Of a stretch of 64,000 nucleotides of DNA, positions 11,405-23,290 are shown in pieces. The translations under genes and the position numbers were made by a program. Every line of letters starts with the position of its first letter. Position 1 is the stretch's first letter. This DNA is from Lactifluus volemus (taxonomy: Eukaryota > Basidiomycota > Agaricomycetes > Russulales > Russulaceae), in NCBI GenBank assembly GCA_022376515.1, contig WTXI01000017.1, positions 496,001 through 560,000 of the forward strand, written 5' to 3'. The notes below the pieces were generated by a model that ran no database searches, had not been told where the DNA came from, and was given only the letters and a program-made list of their open reading frames with translations.

Positions 11405-12490
11405 CCGTGATTACACGTATGGAGGTCTCGAATCAGTCGGTCTAAGCACACGGGTTGATCCCTTTATAGGGTTCCTGTCCTTCATCCGTTCGTTTCGCAG
11501 AGGCACCCGAAATTCCCCGACGACCGAAAGTATCTCGTGGACACAATGGAATGAGCGCCGATGGGGTTGGAGGCGCGGAGGACGACGATGAATTCTCGAG
11601 ATCTGGTGAAGAGTGGTTGTCGTTGGGGTTGCGCAACGAGGGGACCGGTGCTTGTAATGCCTTACCTGTCTCCTACACCGTCGCTCTATCGCTTAAATTA
11701 TGTGCTGACGGGCATCATTGGCATACCCAGCTTTCTCCACTCAACCGCTTCAGCACGGCCTTTGTGAACCCTCACCGCAATCTCCGGACCATACTTCAAA
11801 CCTCAGTGGTTTGGAGCTGAAGACCTCCAAGCATCTTCGTCTACTTTTTCATTACCTGGCCTTCCCGGGCGTTATCAGCATCAACCAGAAACAGCTGGGT
11901 AGCAATCGTCACGGGGTCAGGTGGTTGCACATCACGTGTGCATACAACTGGCAGTCCATATCGGGTGGTGTTAGTCGTGATGCAACTCACGCGGACATGC
12001 GTACTCACCTTTCCAAAACGGAGAGAAATTCCCACTTCCTCCCCGTTGTTCAGGGTCTGACCTTGCGTTCGACAAACGACAACAGGGTTCGACCCTTGCA
12101 GTGTCATATGGCAGCTACTGAAGTCAAAGCAAGAGGAAATTGGCTGTACTGTTGTAAAAATCTGCATTTTTGTCACAATTCTGGCTGGCTGGCACGCCTC
12201 GCCTGTCGCCTGCAGTCTTGCGCATGATTGGGCCTATGCATATTTTTCTGTTAGACTTAGACCCAAAATTTGAAAAGAAGCGTGTGATAACGTCTTACTG
12301 ATGCATATTCTTTCACTACTCCACTTGAATGTCTGCATCGAAGCGTAGGCCATATCATGGGCTAATTGAGCCACTTTCTATTACCTAGGGCGTAAATATA
12401 AGGAAAGGATGAGAGGTTCGAGTTGGGCAGGATCGTGGACGAAGCGAGCGGGCACCTTTCGAGCCTGAGAGTGCCAGGTGCCAGTGCCTG
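11405..12490 (+). repeat. Dispersed ~1.1 kb repeat, copy 2
   Basis: Direct-orientation relative of 4720-5885 with the same order of landmarks (ACACGGGTTGATCCC near 11446, GACGACGATGAATTCTC near 11580, TGGTTTGGAGCTGAAGA near 11810, ATCACGTGTGCATAC near 11930, GTCGTGATGCAACTCA near 11973, GGGCGTAAATATAAGGA near 12388). Indels between copies are frequent. No product is recognised. Confidence 0.55.
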
Positions 12491-12799
12491 TGCTGACGCC
12501 GTCAGTTAAATACATTCCTGGCGGAAACGAGAATCCGGCTTCTAGGCTGGGCTATCTAAATACAGAAAAGTCATGTTTGGTGCCTGATGTTGGTGCCATC
12601 TGGCACCGTTTTCTGGCATCTGGATGTTTCGGGGTATGTGTTAGTATTTGGGCATCCTTGTTCTTGCAGCTGGCACCCCTGGCACCTTCTAATAATGACG
12701 GTAACTACCCTCTCCGGGTTTTCATCGATTTCATCTGTGAGTCATCCACATGTTCGGCTCTTGATTGTTTGAACCGTACAGTACAGTAACTCGTAGCCC

Positions 12800-12977
12800 T
12801 TCTCGGTCACCCCCTTCCGGTCACTCCATTTTTCTCGTTCAATCTTTTGAAAGAAATCGTGGTGTGCAGTGAAATGAAAATCAGGATTTATCACGCATGT
12901 GTCACGCATTCCCGCTGATGAGTCTGAAATTTGGCCGTGTGACCTAGTGTGACTGACCCTTGACCAGGAAGGGGCCC
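12800..12977 (+). mobile_element. Diverged relative of the 6 kb MITEs
   Basis: It begins GGTCACCCCCTTCCGGTCAC and ends near GGAAGGGGCCCC. It shares an interior with element A: AGAAATCGTGGTGTG, GTCACGCATTCC, then GAGTCTGAAATTTGG and GTGTGACTGACC. The ends are decayed, so its limits are approximate. Confidence 0.5.
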
Positions 12978-14485
12978 CGATCTTAGATTGCAATGATCGA
13001 ATAATAGATCTCAGTTGGTTTTGGATCCGATGGAGAACTTCTAATGGAATGATCGTTGGCAAGTAACATAATTCCAATTCCCTTTACGGGATCGGAGATG
13101 ATGAATCGATGATACCTCACACAATTGGTCATCGGGACGGTAAATTGGCTCTCGGACCTCCAGATGTAACACTACAGTGATAATCATGCCAATAGTCAGC
13201 TCCCTTATCAATTCTTATCTCATGCAGGACCACCATGGGCCCATCCGTGGTTGAGAGACAATAAGAATCAGCTTTCATCAGCCTTGCCCAACGTTGGTTG
13301 GTACTGCGAGATGCTTGCCGAGTGGTGCCGATGTGACACCTGCGTGACAGAAGGCTGGACGCCACATATAGTCATTTCCCACCCGCGGTTACTAAAGCGG
13401 TCAAGGTGCCATGATGCCGGATGGACCCAGGTGGCAAGGACCAGCATTCAGCTTCCCCATACCATGCTAATCATTCAAATTCCTACAGTAGTCCAATCTG
13501 CCATAGAGAACAACACATACAAGTAAAGTACATTTTTTGAATACCAACCGTGCCACGCGACAGGCACAGCACGTAATGTTGATGGGCCTGCACCTGTCAC
13601 CTGCCGTCAGCTGTGGTCGGGCTCTCAATGTGCCAAACTCGACCTGGCAAATTCGGCATGCGTGACAAGATGCCATTTTTGCTCCTCATAGAAAAGCTCA
13701 TTTAATGCCACAAAAACACTTAGATCATCACTAGGCAATACTGTACATAGAATTGCATGGTCCAAAGTTCATGTGAAGAAATGAACGAGATATTTGACAT
13801 GACCAAAAGGTGGGTCTGTCCGAAGAGTGGTCTGATACAGTATGCTGTGTTGCCGCAAGCAGTGACGCATGGGAACACACTGGGCAGTGATCAAAGTGTG
13901 CTGTGAAGTGCTGTGCGAAGTGAAGGCGACCTGCCATACCAATGTAGATATAGACAGACCGTGCATCATCTCTTCACTCCTGTAACGACAAAATACAACA
14001 TGTGTCTGCTGACGACGTGTGCCGCTCTCAGACTATTATCCGCTCTAACTGCGGAGGTTTTCTAGAAGCCGTATGCGGAAGGTGAAGGTTCTCAGCATGT
14101 CTCCTCGAGGAACCTCGCAAGAGCTGCTCTACCTTCTCTCTTGCAGAAGATGAATGGAACGGGGGAATGAGGGGCCCACGGCTTATTGTCGGGCCGAGCA
14201 CAGCACTAGACACGGATAAAAAGTGATCATGTGCATGTGCGTTTGGTGGGGTTGAGCCGCATGGCATCCAAGTAGGGGAAGCTGGTGGTTGGTGGAGGGC
14301 ATGGTGCATCGCATGGCGCACCGTAGGGGTTCTCACGAACAACGACACGTGTCTGCGTTCCAGCCTATACTAGTACAGTACATTTGTAGGTAAAGACTGG
14401 GAGGTCTTCGAATCCGGAAGGTGAAATTTCAGTGGTGACGCCTTTACTGGCCCTTACAACCCTTCTCTCAGTCTAGACTTTCCCC
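12978..14485. other. No supported gene
   Basis: All frames are short and carry no motif I recognise. Slight compositional changes occur but no tandem or inverted repeat that I could confirm by eye. Confidence 0.35.
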
Positions 14486-14700
14486 ATGAATCTTACTTAA
14501 ATCAGTCGTCTTGAGTGTATCTGAGTGTTTGCATCGTTGAGTCACGGAGCACGTGCCGCGGCGGAATTCTCACATTTGATCAAGATGTCGATATCTCTCC
14601 CGCAGAAACAGAAAGGCCAAAATTTTCACTCAGAGTGTTGTCGCTGATGACTTGAAGGTCTCTGTGAGCAACATAGGGCTCCAGCCTGAGATAGGGGTGG
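14486..14700 (-). pseudogene. Fragment of the kinase-like gene family seen at 24.5-26.5 kb
   Basis: The nucleotide sequence parallels 25370-25550, sharing TCTGAGTGTTTGC, GATGTC-ATCTCTCCC, ACAGAAAGGCCAAA and TTTTCACTCAGAGTGTT. On the minus strand it reads ISDNTLSENFGLSVSAGE against ISDNTLSEKFGLSVSVGE in the longer copy. Only this internal piece is present, so it is a dispersed gene fragment. Confidence 0.6.
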
Positions 14701-14800
14701 CTACCCATACATATTCTTTCACTCCGTCGTCTTGCTTAAAGGCGTATAGAGGCGTAGGCCATATCAAGGACCAAATGAGCCTTTATATTGCCCAGGGAAA
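14700..14800 (+). repeat. Dispersed repeat, short third copy
   Basis: CATATTCTTTCACTCCG, CTTGCTTAAAGGCGTA and GTAGGCCATATCA match the 3' parts of the copies ending at 5885 and 12490 (near 5680 and 12303). Only the distal portion of the family is present. Confidence 0.45.
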
Positions 14801-15159
14801 AGGAAATCGTGCACGCAGTATCCGAATTTGGCAACTTTCCCCCTATCAACTCGATACTGGCTTTGGCACCCTCTTGGGATATTTCAAATTGGAATCAGTA
14901 TGGACCCTTCAAATAAAGTATCGACATGTACCGGCACCCCCCTGGCACCAGCATCAAGGGTAACGTAACACTATAACGCTTGCCAAATACAGGTATACAA
15001 AAAAAATGGTAGTCGGCTGATTGCATCATGACGGATGTACCCTGAAACCTGGACACACGACGCCACATCTCCAATCGCTGGTCGCCGATCGCCGATTGAT
15101 TAGTTACCTTGCTTGGCAAGGTATTCTGTAGAGGCCGAGTCTAACCCCGACTTCCTGAT

Positions 15160-15175
15160 CCCCCCCCCCCCCCCC
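15160..15175 (+). repeat. Poly(C) run of 16
   Basis: An uninterrupted run of 16 C lies just 5' of the GPCR relic. Homopolymers of this length are prone to length error in sequencing. Confidence 0.8.
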
Positions 15176-15245
15176 GACCTTTCTCGCCCTTTCTAAACAA
15201 GTTAGAGGCTCAAGAAATCTTCCTTTCCTTCCCTCATATTCACCG

Positions 15246-16497
15246 ATGTCAGGTTTTGCTGGTGTTAATGGGACTGTCTGTGATCCCCAGCAGTACCAGC
15301 AGGAAAGTTTATCGAGTCCAAATCCCTCGCTTACATGCCTGACACATGGGCAAAGCATCGGTTTGACCGTACTATTCTGTCTTGTGCCCAAGGGCCCACC
15401 CCATATACAGATAATAGCCGAAACGTCGTTCCTCAGTATCGTTTGTGTAATGGTGCTATTTGCCTTATACGGCGTACGTCGGAGCATCTTACTGCGTGTG
15501 CCGGTCTGACAAAATGTTGCACAGAGAAACATACTTCGTTATAGGAAGGCGGTGGCTGGAGGTGGTTGCAGACTCCCGCGGATATCTACCTGGTTTAGTC
15601 TTCATAGTTCCACGGCACTTCCCAGAAACTAATCTGGGTTGTGTGACAGATTACCCTGTTTTTTTTTTTTTCGAAATCCTCCAGGCTTTGGGGGTGCCCT
15701 GAATGTTCGATGGGCTCATGATGGAATCGTCACAACGGGGTTGTATTGTGCTGCTCAGGGCATCATACAACAAACGGGTGAACTTGGAGTCGCGCTGTCC
15801 ACACTCGTGTGTCCTTCCCTTATTACCATTGAGTTCAGGGCCAATGACGCTCGTATCCAGCTACTTACCACCCCACTCCTTCGTAACAACCTTGTGGTCT
15901 GTGGGGATAAATGCACGCGGACTTTCTTTCGGCCTTGTTGGCTTCATATGTGTTTTCGTTGTACTCCGGGCTGGTCTCGGTGATGGCCTTAACAAGAACT
16001 ATGAAGCGCCTACTCCCGTATGTCATTCCAATTGTTCACCTTTCCGTCGTGCTGACGTTGTCTAGTATTGGTACTGGATCAGTGACCGGTTCAACGTGGA
16101 ACGCATGGCTGGAGAATATGTCTGGATATGGGTTGCTTTATTTGCCTCAATTGTATTGAACATCCCGGTCTTCCTCTGGGCAACGGGTCACCTGTTTGTT
16201 GACAAGAAGCGACCGTACTTCCATCTGAACTTTGCCAATGGTAGCCAACTTGGAAACCCAAATAGTCGAGCTACTTTGAGACTGCTCATGTACGCCTTAC
16301 ATATCATTTCTGTTGCGGATCATACTGACAAACAAATAGTTTAGTTACCCAGTTGCGTATGCCCTGGTGGTCCCGCCTATCTCAATTGCACGTTGGTCGC
16401 GATTCAGTCACCACCCTGTGTCATCAGCTGTCCAATTTTTCGGTGCTTCAATGTTCAACCTCTCAGGCGCCGTCAACGTACTCCTCTTCTTGGTTTG
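15246..16497 (+). pseudogene. Fungal Git3-like G-protein-coupled receptor, frameshifted
   Basis: Spliced fragments follow a seven-TM glucose/cAMP-receptor-like GPCR common in agaricomycetes: an ATG at 15246, TM1 ETSFLSIVCVMVLFALYG (near 15420), a loop WRWLQTPADIYL (near 15555), then EILQALG / ALNVRWAHDGIVTTG with AAQGIIQQTGELGVALSTL (near 15675-15800), GLSFGLVGFICVFVVL (near 15920), YEAPTP, a 51-bp intron (GTATGT to GTCTAG), YWYWISDRFNVERMAGEYVW and a TM ending NIPVFLWATG. A last exon from about 16334 reads YPVAYALVVPPISIARWSRF then MFNLSGAVNVLLFLV. Between EILQALG and ALNVRW the frame shifts in a G run (five G where six are needed), and a poly(T) stretch just upstream also disturbs the frame. 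It is either a pseudogene or carries sequencing errors in homopolymers. Confidence 0.72.
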
Positions 16498-16805
16498 ATT
16501 AATGATTCAAGGCTCTCCCCCAACTCCTCCGAGTCATACTCCTCATCGTCGTCTCAATAACTGAATCCACGTCGAATTTCTTGTCTCTTCCGCAGACTCA
16601 TGACCCTTGGATCGCTTTATCTCTGAGGCCAAACCAAAAATAAAGCAGGTCGGAATATTGGTGCTCGTTAAGCGAGACAGTTTTAGACGCAGGCATGGTG
16701 CCGGAAAATGAGCCCACGGTGCGTTCCGCGATGGTGTCCGCCCTTGTCCCTGCTAGCACTGATAAGTATCATCAGCGTGGCGGACATAGTTACCATGAAT
16801 GACGG

Positions 16806-17781
16806 TGAAAGCGGGGAACTCTCCCTGCTAGTGGGTCCAAATTAAGTGGGAAAGAGGGCAAAAGGGAAGGAAGGGGGAGAGCAGCGGCAAGAGGAAGGCA
16901 AAACGCATAGAAGTCCTGTAGACGAGATATCTAATTGAGGAAAGATGCGATCTTGAGAGGCGCGATAGAGGAGGAAGCGAGATTTTGAAGATGAGAGACG
17001 AAATCTTGAGGGAAGTAGAGGCTAAGACACTAAGGAAAACTTGAAGCAGACAGAGACAATTGTGAGCGGTGTAATTTCGCTGGCTCGGATGTACATGTCT
17101 GAGTGGTATTTAACAATCGAGCCGACTATTCTAAAATCGCAAACACGTTGAGGTCGGAAGAACAGGTAAGTATTGAAAATATCGGTGCGAAGACCAAGGG
17201 CATAAAAGTAAGTAAAATATATCGGAACTGAGGTAGGTATGAAAGGGAGGAGACATGAAGCTCGAGTGAAGCGGGGAACAAAGGAAAAAGGAGACAAAGA
17301 TAATCTTTGAAGTCGTGTGCACCCTCAGAATGCTTCACAGGATGCTCGTGGTCTCTTCGAGAGATCGATAGGCCTTTAGCCTAGAACATGGGCGCGGCAC
17401 GAGACACAGCGCGCAGCCCGAGACAAAAGGGGAGAACTAAGCACAAAGACGGAGAAAATACCAAATCAAGCAGACAATGGGAATGCGAGGCAGACTAGCA
17501 CGAAACGGGAAACAGAGACAAGTCAGAATCATGAAGGAAACAAAGAGAAAACGTCGTGCAACGCGAGGCCGCAGAGGACGGGTCTATGGCTGAGGCATAG
17601 TCGCATCGTGGCTGAGGGGAATCGTGGCCCCTTTCGAGATCGAGACACGGGAGAACGAGTTCCAAGCAACCGAAGAATATGACAAGCAGCAGGACTAATA
17701 GAGACGGGAGGGAGACGTGAGTTGGGCGTACGAAGTCAAACAGGAAGAGGTTTTGAGGCCAGCCACGAGGCTGACCCTACA
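16806..17781 (-). mobile_element. Solo LTR (family member 1)
   Basis: It runs TGAAAGCGGGG to GACCCTACA (TG to CA ends) and is flanked by ACGG on both sides (16802-16805 and 17782-17785), a 4-bp target-site duplication. The whole 976 bp is the reverse complement of 53069-54050, including the patches GAAACAAAGAGAAAACG and GTTCCCCGCTTTCA. No internal retrotransposon sequence is attached, so it is a solo LTR left by LTR-LTR recombination. Confidence 0.85.
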
Positions 17782-17785
17782 ACGG

Positions 17786-18973
17786 GGTTGAAATACCAGA
17801 TGGTCCAATAAATCCAGCCATCCGGATGGTCATCTTTGAGACATTTGCATGAGACACGTTGCGGCGCGGTCGTGGAACTGACACCAGTGGACTAGAATGC
17901 AGCAACCCACGAGGTGCTCTGCTGCAAGTACATGCCCGCCGAAGAGAGTAAGTGCAGCAACGGCACCATCATACGTGAAGCTAGTGCCGTAGTTGGTTAG
18001 CAGAAGGCTCGGGTGAGTAGTGTCCGGCGGAGGGCAGTGTAATAGAGGTCAGTACCAGGCTATATTGCTGTCCTTCTCCAACTTTACCATTGAAACCTTC
18101 TCTGTGCACGGCTGGCTCTATGCGTCCTCGCGGCGTTTTCGATAGGCAGATGGAGGGAGAACCCGTGAGAAGAATGTACGCAAAGTATGATTTGGGCAGA
18201 CTCGGATAGAGGAAGACAATGAGGGCTGCTGTAGGAGTGTCGGTTGAGGCAGATAGGTGTGTTGCGTATCAAGGTGGGTGAAGGCAAAGCGTGAGGCCGC
18301 GTGAGGACGTGGCGTTTACGTCCAAGTCGCAGCACCGTCTGACAGCGGGCCCAGCATAGCTTCGGGTTTCCATGGACGATATAGCTCTCAGAGACTCAGA
18401 CCATGTCCGAGACATATCTAGCCAGAGTTGTGCATCCCTCTCGTACTTGACATTAAATTCTACGTGTCCACGATCATGACCCTTGTGTAAATATATCCAG
18501 GATGCAAGTCACTTGCAAGCCCAATATTTGGCAGAGAATGGAAACATTTTTGCCATCACAGGGCGTGGCGTATCGTTACCAATACTGGCATATGTATATC
18601 ACGGGGATGGACGGGAATACTATTCCTATCCACCTGTGATATACATACGAGGGCCCACCGAGTCGCTAGTACACAGAAGCCATGCAAGAGAAAGTGGTCG
18701 GAGAGGGGGTGACTCGGATAAGACTCATGGGGAGAAAGCCAAGCAGATGCAAGCAAGGAGAGAGGAAGAAAGGCAATGCTTATTTCGAGGGCAAAAACCT
18801 CGACTACATATACACTGATGAAGATGATAAGAATAAACCGAGCAGGTAGCTCCAAACCACTGAGATTGGGAGTTGCATGCCCCGGAAATTGCGTGAAGAT
18901 TTACAAAGAGTCGAAGACTGAGCTGAAGCGGGTGCTGGATATGTCCGAGTCAACGACTGGCAACGAGGTACCA
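17786..18973. other. No supported gene
   Basis: Frames here (for example 18483-18818) have no family motif and no homologue elsewhere in the window. The stretch ends where the PQ-loop/KEI1 duplicate begins. Confidence 0.35.
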
Positions 18974-18989
18974 AATCGGAAGACCGGGC

Positions 18990-20060
18990 CGTCGTCAGTT
19001 TCTACCAGCAGACCATGTCTTGCAATGGCCGAGAACGTGTTTGGAACTATGGGTATGACGATTTTCTTTCTTTGTGACTTTGCAACAAAATCTGACGTGG
19101 ATGACACACTCAGGCTTTCCGCACCATCTGATGTGGAATCTGCCGGAGCAATTTTCTGGACTGTGCAGCTCATTAGCGCTCATTCCTCGGCTTATCAAAA
19201 CCTGGCGTACCAAGTCCACCGAGGGCCTCTCACCCTGGCTCGTGTAAGCCCCACCTTTCCTTCTTCAGAGAGATAAAAGTAGTACACCGGCCGTAGTAGT
19301 ACCCCCACAAACTGACCAATTTACGCACTTTACGATTCGCGCTCAACAAAACAACAGATTCCTCTGGGGCATCGCGGCGCTCACGATCGGCGTCTATATC
19401 ATCGTGCAGGGTCTAAACATTCCTATAAATGTGCAGCCACAACTCTTTGGACTCTTCGCTCTGCTCTCGTGGGGACAGTGCCTGTATTATGTTGCCGCCC
19501 ACTTGCGTACGTGATGCACTGCCGTGCTGAGTTGCACACTCGCCCAGAGTCGACCTGTGGGGCGCGCTCGAGGTTGCATATGTATTTTCTCTCCGCGTGA
19601 GTTGTTGAGTTGTGTCTTATGTTGGTGCTGATCGAATGGGGGAACGCACTATCAGCCAGGCCATCCATGACCTTCTCCAGATTAATACAGCCACGACGTC
19701 AACAGCCCATTCGGCAGAGAAAATGTTGTTAATAATCAAGATACACTACCAAATGTGCCCAAGACAACGACCACGACGAGAGAGTCCGAGTACGTGACTG
19801 CCGCTATCGCGTCGAAGCGATGCTTAAGGACGAGCAACTCGAAGAGGATGCCGCCGAAGCAGCTGATGGCCATGAAGGTGAGAGAGATGCCAAGGACGGC
19901 GCGGTACTTTGTAAATCTCGTAGAATTGTGTCTCAAATACGCAAAAATTGGAGGTACGACTTGACGGAAGGATGTCTTTTTGCGGTACTTACGGGAGATC
20001 AGGCCGAGCTCAAAATCCGGAAATCCGCACGCCATCTTGCCTGCGGGCGTCCCGCACCTG
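18990..20060 (+). pseudogene. PQ-loop protein pseudogene with an internal inversion
   Basis: Compared with the intact gene at 26616-27842, the start is shifted by a deletion (ATGTCTTGCAATGG against ATGTCTGCTCCAGTGG). Exon 2 has an extra AGCGCTCAT inside the IFWTVQLI segment, and exon 3 acquires a stop after TATGTTGCCGCCCAC. The exon 4-5 part lies on the opposite strand (KYRAVLGISLTFMAISCF and KHRFDAIAAVTYS read minus at about 19900-19790). It cannot make the protein. Confidence 0.85.
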
Positions 20061-20449
20061 TACGAATTTATTGTTCCATGTGGCTGTGCTTGACCTCGCT
20101 GGGAAATGGAATGGCCTTTCAATTTTACAGGTTACTAGTCTCTCGTTAGGTACGATTTTCAACCCGCGCGAGTGAACGTATCCAGAGTAGGGATGATCTT
20201 TCCACAGCTACCTATTCAGTAATGTCTGTGCTAGGATAGAGCAGAGCGCCACTTTATCCAAGTCGCTTTGCAACAGTCGACAGGGTATCACAGTTATCAA
20301 TCACCATCCATGACTTTGTTGGGTCCATGTTGGCTTCCTGGAACAACGACCGGTATCACTCGTGAGAAAAGGGAAGTTGCAAGTGAGAACCTAAGAAACA
20401 CCGTGATGATAGACGCCTCTATGTCCGGTCACTCCCTCAATGTCCTTGA

Positions 20450-21322
20450 GCGCGGCATAACTATGCGCGCACGCGGCTCGATCCAGTCCCTGCGCTGCTC
20501 GACTCGTCCTCCTTTACCCTCGCTCGGTCCCGTACTGCTACTCCCCGCTACGCCCACCGATGTGCTACTACTCCTTGTTGTACCACCAGCGAGCAAACTC
20601 CCACAGGTGCGCCGTGGATGCGTGAACGCCGAAGTGGTGGTGCGCTGACAAAATTGGCATAGGAACCGGTACTCCCTGCGTCTGTGCCTCTACTGCGATG
20701 GGCAGAGGTTACATTGCCACTTTTCACGGCGGAGGGGGAAGGGATGGTGTGTGCCGGCAGAGGAGGCGGCGTGCCGTAAAAGGAGCCTAAATCAACGTCC
20801 GCGTCGATGCCATCTCAACATCGAGGGCGGGGGCGGTGAGTAAGAGTCATTCACAGGAGTGCCACCTAGGCTCGTGCCGTGAACATGATGAGGGAGCGGT
20901 AGCTACCTCGGCGAAGGTGGTGGACAAAGGAGTATAGGAGAGTGGCAAAATAAAAACTTCTGAATCTGGGAATGAGGGAGAGAGATTGTGATCGTGTAGT
21001 GGGACGGACCTTAACAAGCCAGCCCAATAATGATGATCGTCATTGCTTGGACCTTCTCTGAGTGCCATACACGCTCTGCTGCGGCTGCACGTTCTTCAGG
21101 GGACATGGTTTGATGCTCGCCAATGTAAGCATCGATAAGAGTCTGTTGTGCTGGGGTTGTATTACGCCGGCAGGCTAGTCGAAAACGAGAAATGAGAACA
21201 ATATGAATGGGAAAAGAGAGCAACTGAGCAAGTGGGGTAACGAACGTGATTACGGCGTGAATTCTTCAAATGAGCGCCAAGGGCGAGGACGGAGTGTGTA
21301 GGGGGTAAATTGAGCAGCATTG
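20450..21322 (-). pseudogene. KEI1 pseudogene
   Basis: Minus-strand relic of KEI1: pieces equivalent to the Ser/Gly-rich C-terminal exon (about 20455-20960), the segment ALIDAYIGEHQTMSPEERAA as TLIDAYIGEHQTMSPEERAA (about 21140-21080) and part of exon 2 (about 21235-21320). Most of the exon 3 transmembrane part is deleted and the start exon is absent. Confidence 0.85.
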
Positions 21323-21927
21323 TAGCTTAGGTAGAGCATAGATTGCACTGCGGCCTTCGGTTGCACGGGATATGGAACGCAAGCCTCCCGATGCTGGGGA
21401 GAACGACTTTTGACATGCAGTGTGCTCTTGGTTTTTATAGGATGTCTTACATTGCTAATGTGAGAGAGTCTTATGGAAATTGTACAGAGAAGTATTTCTG
21501 TAACTTGAAACTGCATATTGTAGGTGTTTTGGCAGAGGATGCTAGAGGAGGAAGTTCCCGTCTAGAAGACCTTCTAATACGGTGGTTGCCGTAATCAGAC
21601 CAAGGGCGGAGGAATACAGTTTGCTTTTTGTTTCGTCTTACTCTCGCAGAGACGTACAGAGGCTGTCGAACTGAAGAATAAGGGAAGCGAGGACGAGGCG
21701 CGTACAGCGATATGCAGAGATGGGCATTCCAGGAGACTAATGTTGCAAGGCGAGCCTGAGGGAACGATATGAAGAGATGGAGAAATGCGAAAAGGGTTTG
21801 TCGATCGAGTTGACAGCTCGAATGTAACTTGAACTCGGGCCACACCCAGCCTGAGCAGCTCAAGCCACGCTGTAAATTCACACGCTTGCGTTTCAATTTT
21901 TTTTTTTTCGTTCCTCCTTATTTCCAG
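21323..21927. other. No supported gene
   Basis: No frame here continues the fatty acid synthase fragment upstream and nothing else is recognised. A poly(T) run sits at about 21899-21908 just before the FAS exon. Confidence 0.35.
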
Positions 21928-23290
21928 CTGCCAACAATATGTCTGTGCTGGCGAGCTTGTCACATTGCAAACTTTGACGAACGTCCTCAATTATCTCAAG
22001 GTGCGGAAGGTCGATAATCACTAAGGCATGTATGTATTCCTATTTCTGGCTATTCATTACGCCCACTATCGCTGTCCAGCTGACCGAGAAATTTGGTCTC
22101 ACTAAAGTTAAGGATATGCTGAAGGACATCGTCAACAACTGCTACGACCATGCCCTCGAAAAGCAAAAGGCCGAAGGTTATATTGTGCTTGAATGTGGTC
22201 TCGCCACCATCCCTCTCGCAGGCATTGATGCTCCTTTCCACTCGCGTTACCTCTGGTCTGGCGTCATACCCTTCCGTGCATGTGAGAGTAGTTTTGCTTT
22301 TCGCTTTCGCTCGATCTAAGTGACCCTTCAGACGTATCGAGAAATCCCATCCACTCTCCTGGACCCGTCGCTTCTCGAAGGCGTCTATATCCCTAACTCA
22401 ATCGCATCGCCCTTCGCCGTCAACAAGGTCTATGCCGAACTCATCTATAACCGTACATCATCTCCACGGCTCTCGAAGGTTCTTCCCAAGTGGGATGAAG
22501 AACACTGGGATGCCCCCGAACAACGGCAGAAGTTCGCCCGGGTTCTGCTAGTTGAACTGCTTTCTTACCAGTTTGCTTCTCCCTTGCGCTGGATCGAAAC
22601 CCAAAATCTATTCTTCGGACAGTACAGGTTTGAGCGCTTTATCGAGATTGGCCCATCCCTAACTCTCACTGGTATGGCCGTACGCACCCTGAAGGCCAAA
22701 TACGAGGCGAAGGATGACTTAACTAGCGTTGTCCGTCGAGTATTCTGTGCTTTGAAGCATCAGAAGGAGATCTATTATCAGTTCGAAAATGACCTTGAGG
22801 TAACATCTGAACCAGACGCAGCCAGTGAAACTGCACCTCCGGCACCCACTCCACTACCAAGTGTGCCAGTCGCAGTTGCTACCGCTACTCCAGCTGCCGC
22901 CGGTCCTGCTGTTACCATCGAAGATACTCCGATCCGTGCTGTCGACATCCTTGCTGCGATTTTCTCTCAAAAGTTAAAGAAGAAACTCAGCGAGATCCCT
23001 CTCTCCAAGTCCATAAGGGATCTCTCTGCCGCTGCACAAGTGTATGCTCAGCGTGTAGGCATCACTCTTTCTACCGGTGGTTCCACCAGTGGTGCCGGAG
23101 GTTCTTCTGGAAGTGCTGTGATGAACAGCGAGGAATTCCTCAAGTTCCAAGCTGAGCAGTATTAATTCGCGCACCAGCAAATTAACCTCCACTCTCGCTA
23201 CTTGAAGCGTGACCCCCGCCAAGGCGAGATTCCGCACGACAAAGAGAAGGCTACCTCCACATAGCTTCAGGCTCGACTGCGTCGACAAGC
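21928..23290 (+). pseudogene. Fatty acid synthase fragment spanning the beta/alpha junction (MPT to ACP region)
   Basis: After an acceptor (TTTCCAG) I read QQYVCAGELVTLQTLTNVLN, then a one-base insertion (GATAATCACTAAG where GAT ATC ACT AAG is expected) and an intron. LTEKFGLTKVKDMLKDIV and PFHSRYLWSGVIPFRA follow (malonyl/palmitoyl transferase end of FAS beta). After an intron come VYIPNSIASPFAV, FASPLRWIETQNLFF and FIEIGPSLTLTGMAVRTLKA (start of FAS alpha), and an Ala/Pro linker with ILAAIFSQKLKKKLSEIPLS (ACP start). The ACP segment that should carry the phosphopantetheine serine (a GGKS-type motif) is missing: IRDLS joins directly to AAAQVYAQRVGI. Two in-frame stops (TAA at about 23164, TAG about 100 bp on) interrupt FAHQQINLHSRYLKRDPRQG. 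Ketoreductase and ketosynthase parts do not follow. The parent gene is probably a fused beta-alpha FAS. Confidence 0.85.

Larger units (their letters stand above)
18974..21322 (+). repeat. Degenerate copy of the PQ-loop/KEI1 block (partner 26572-29380)
   Basis: Colinear duplicate of the intact block, starting at AAATCGGAAGACCGGGCCG and ending near GAGCAGCAT. Within it about 19655-20055 is inverted relative to the partner (27250-27690), while flanking parts stay direct. A piece equivalent to about 29100-29265 is missing near 21185-21230. Both genes are ruined. Confidence 0.85.
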
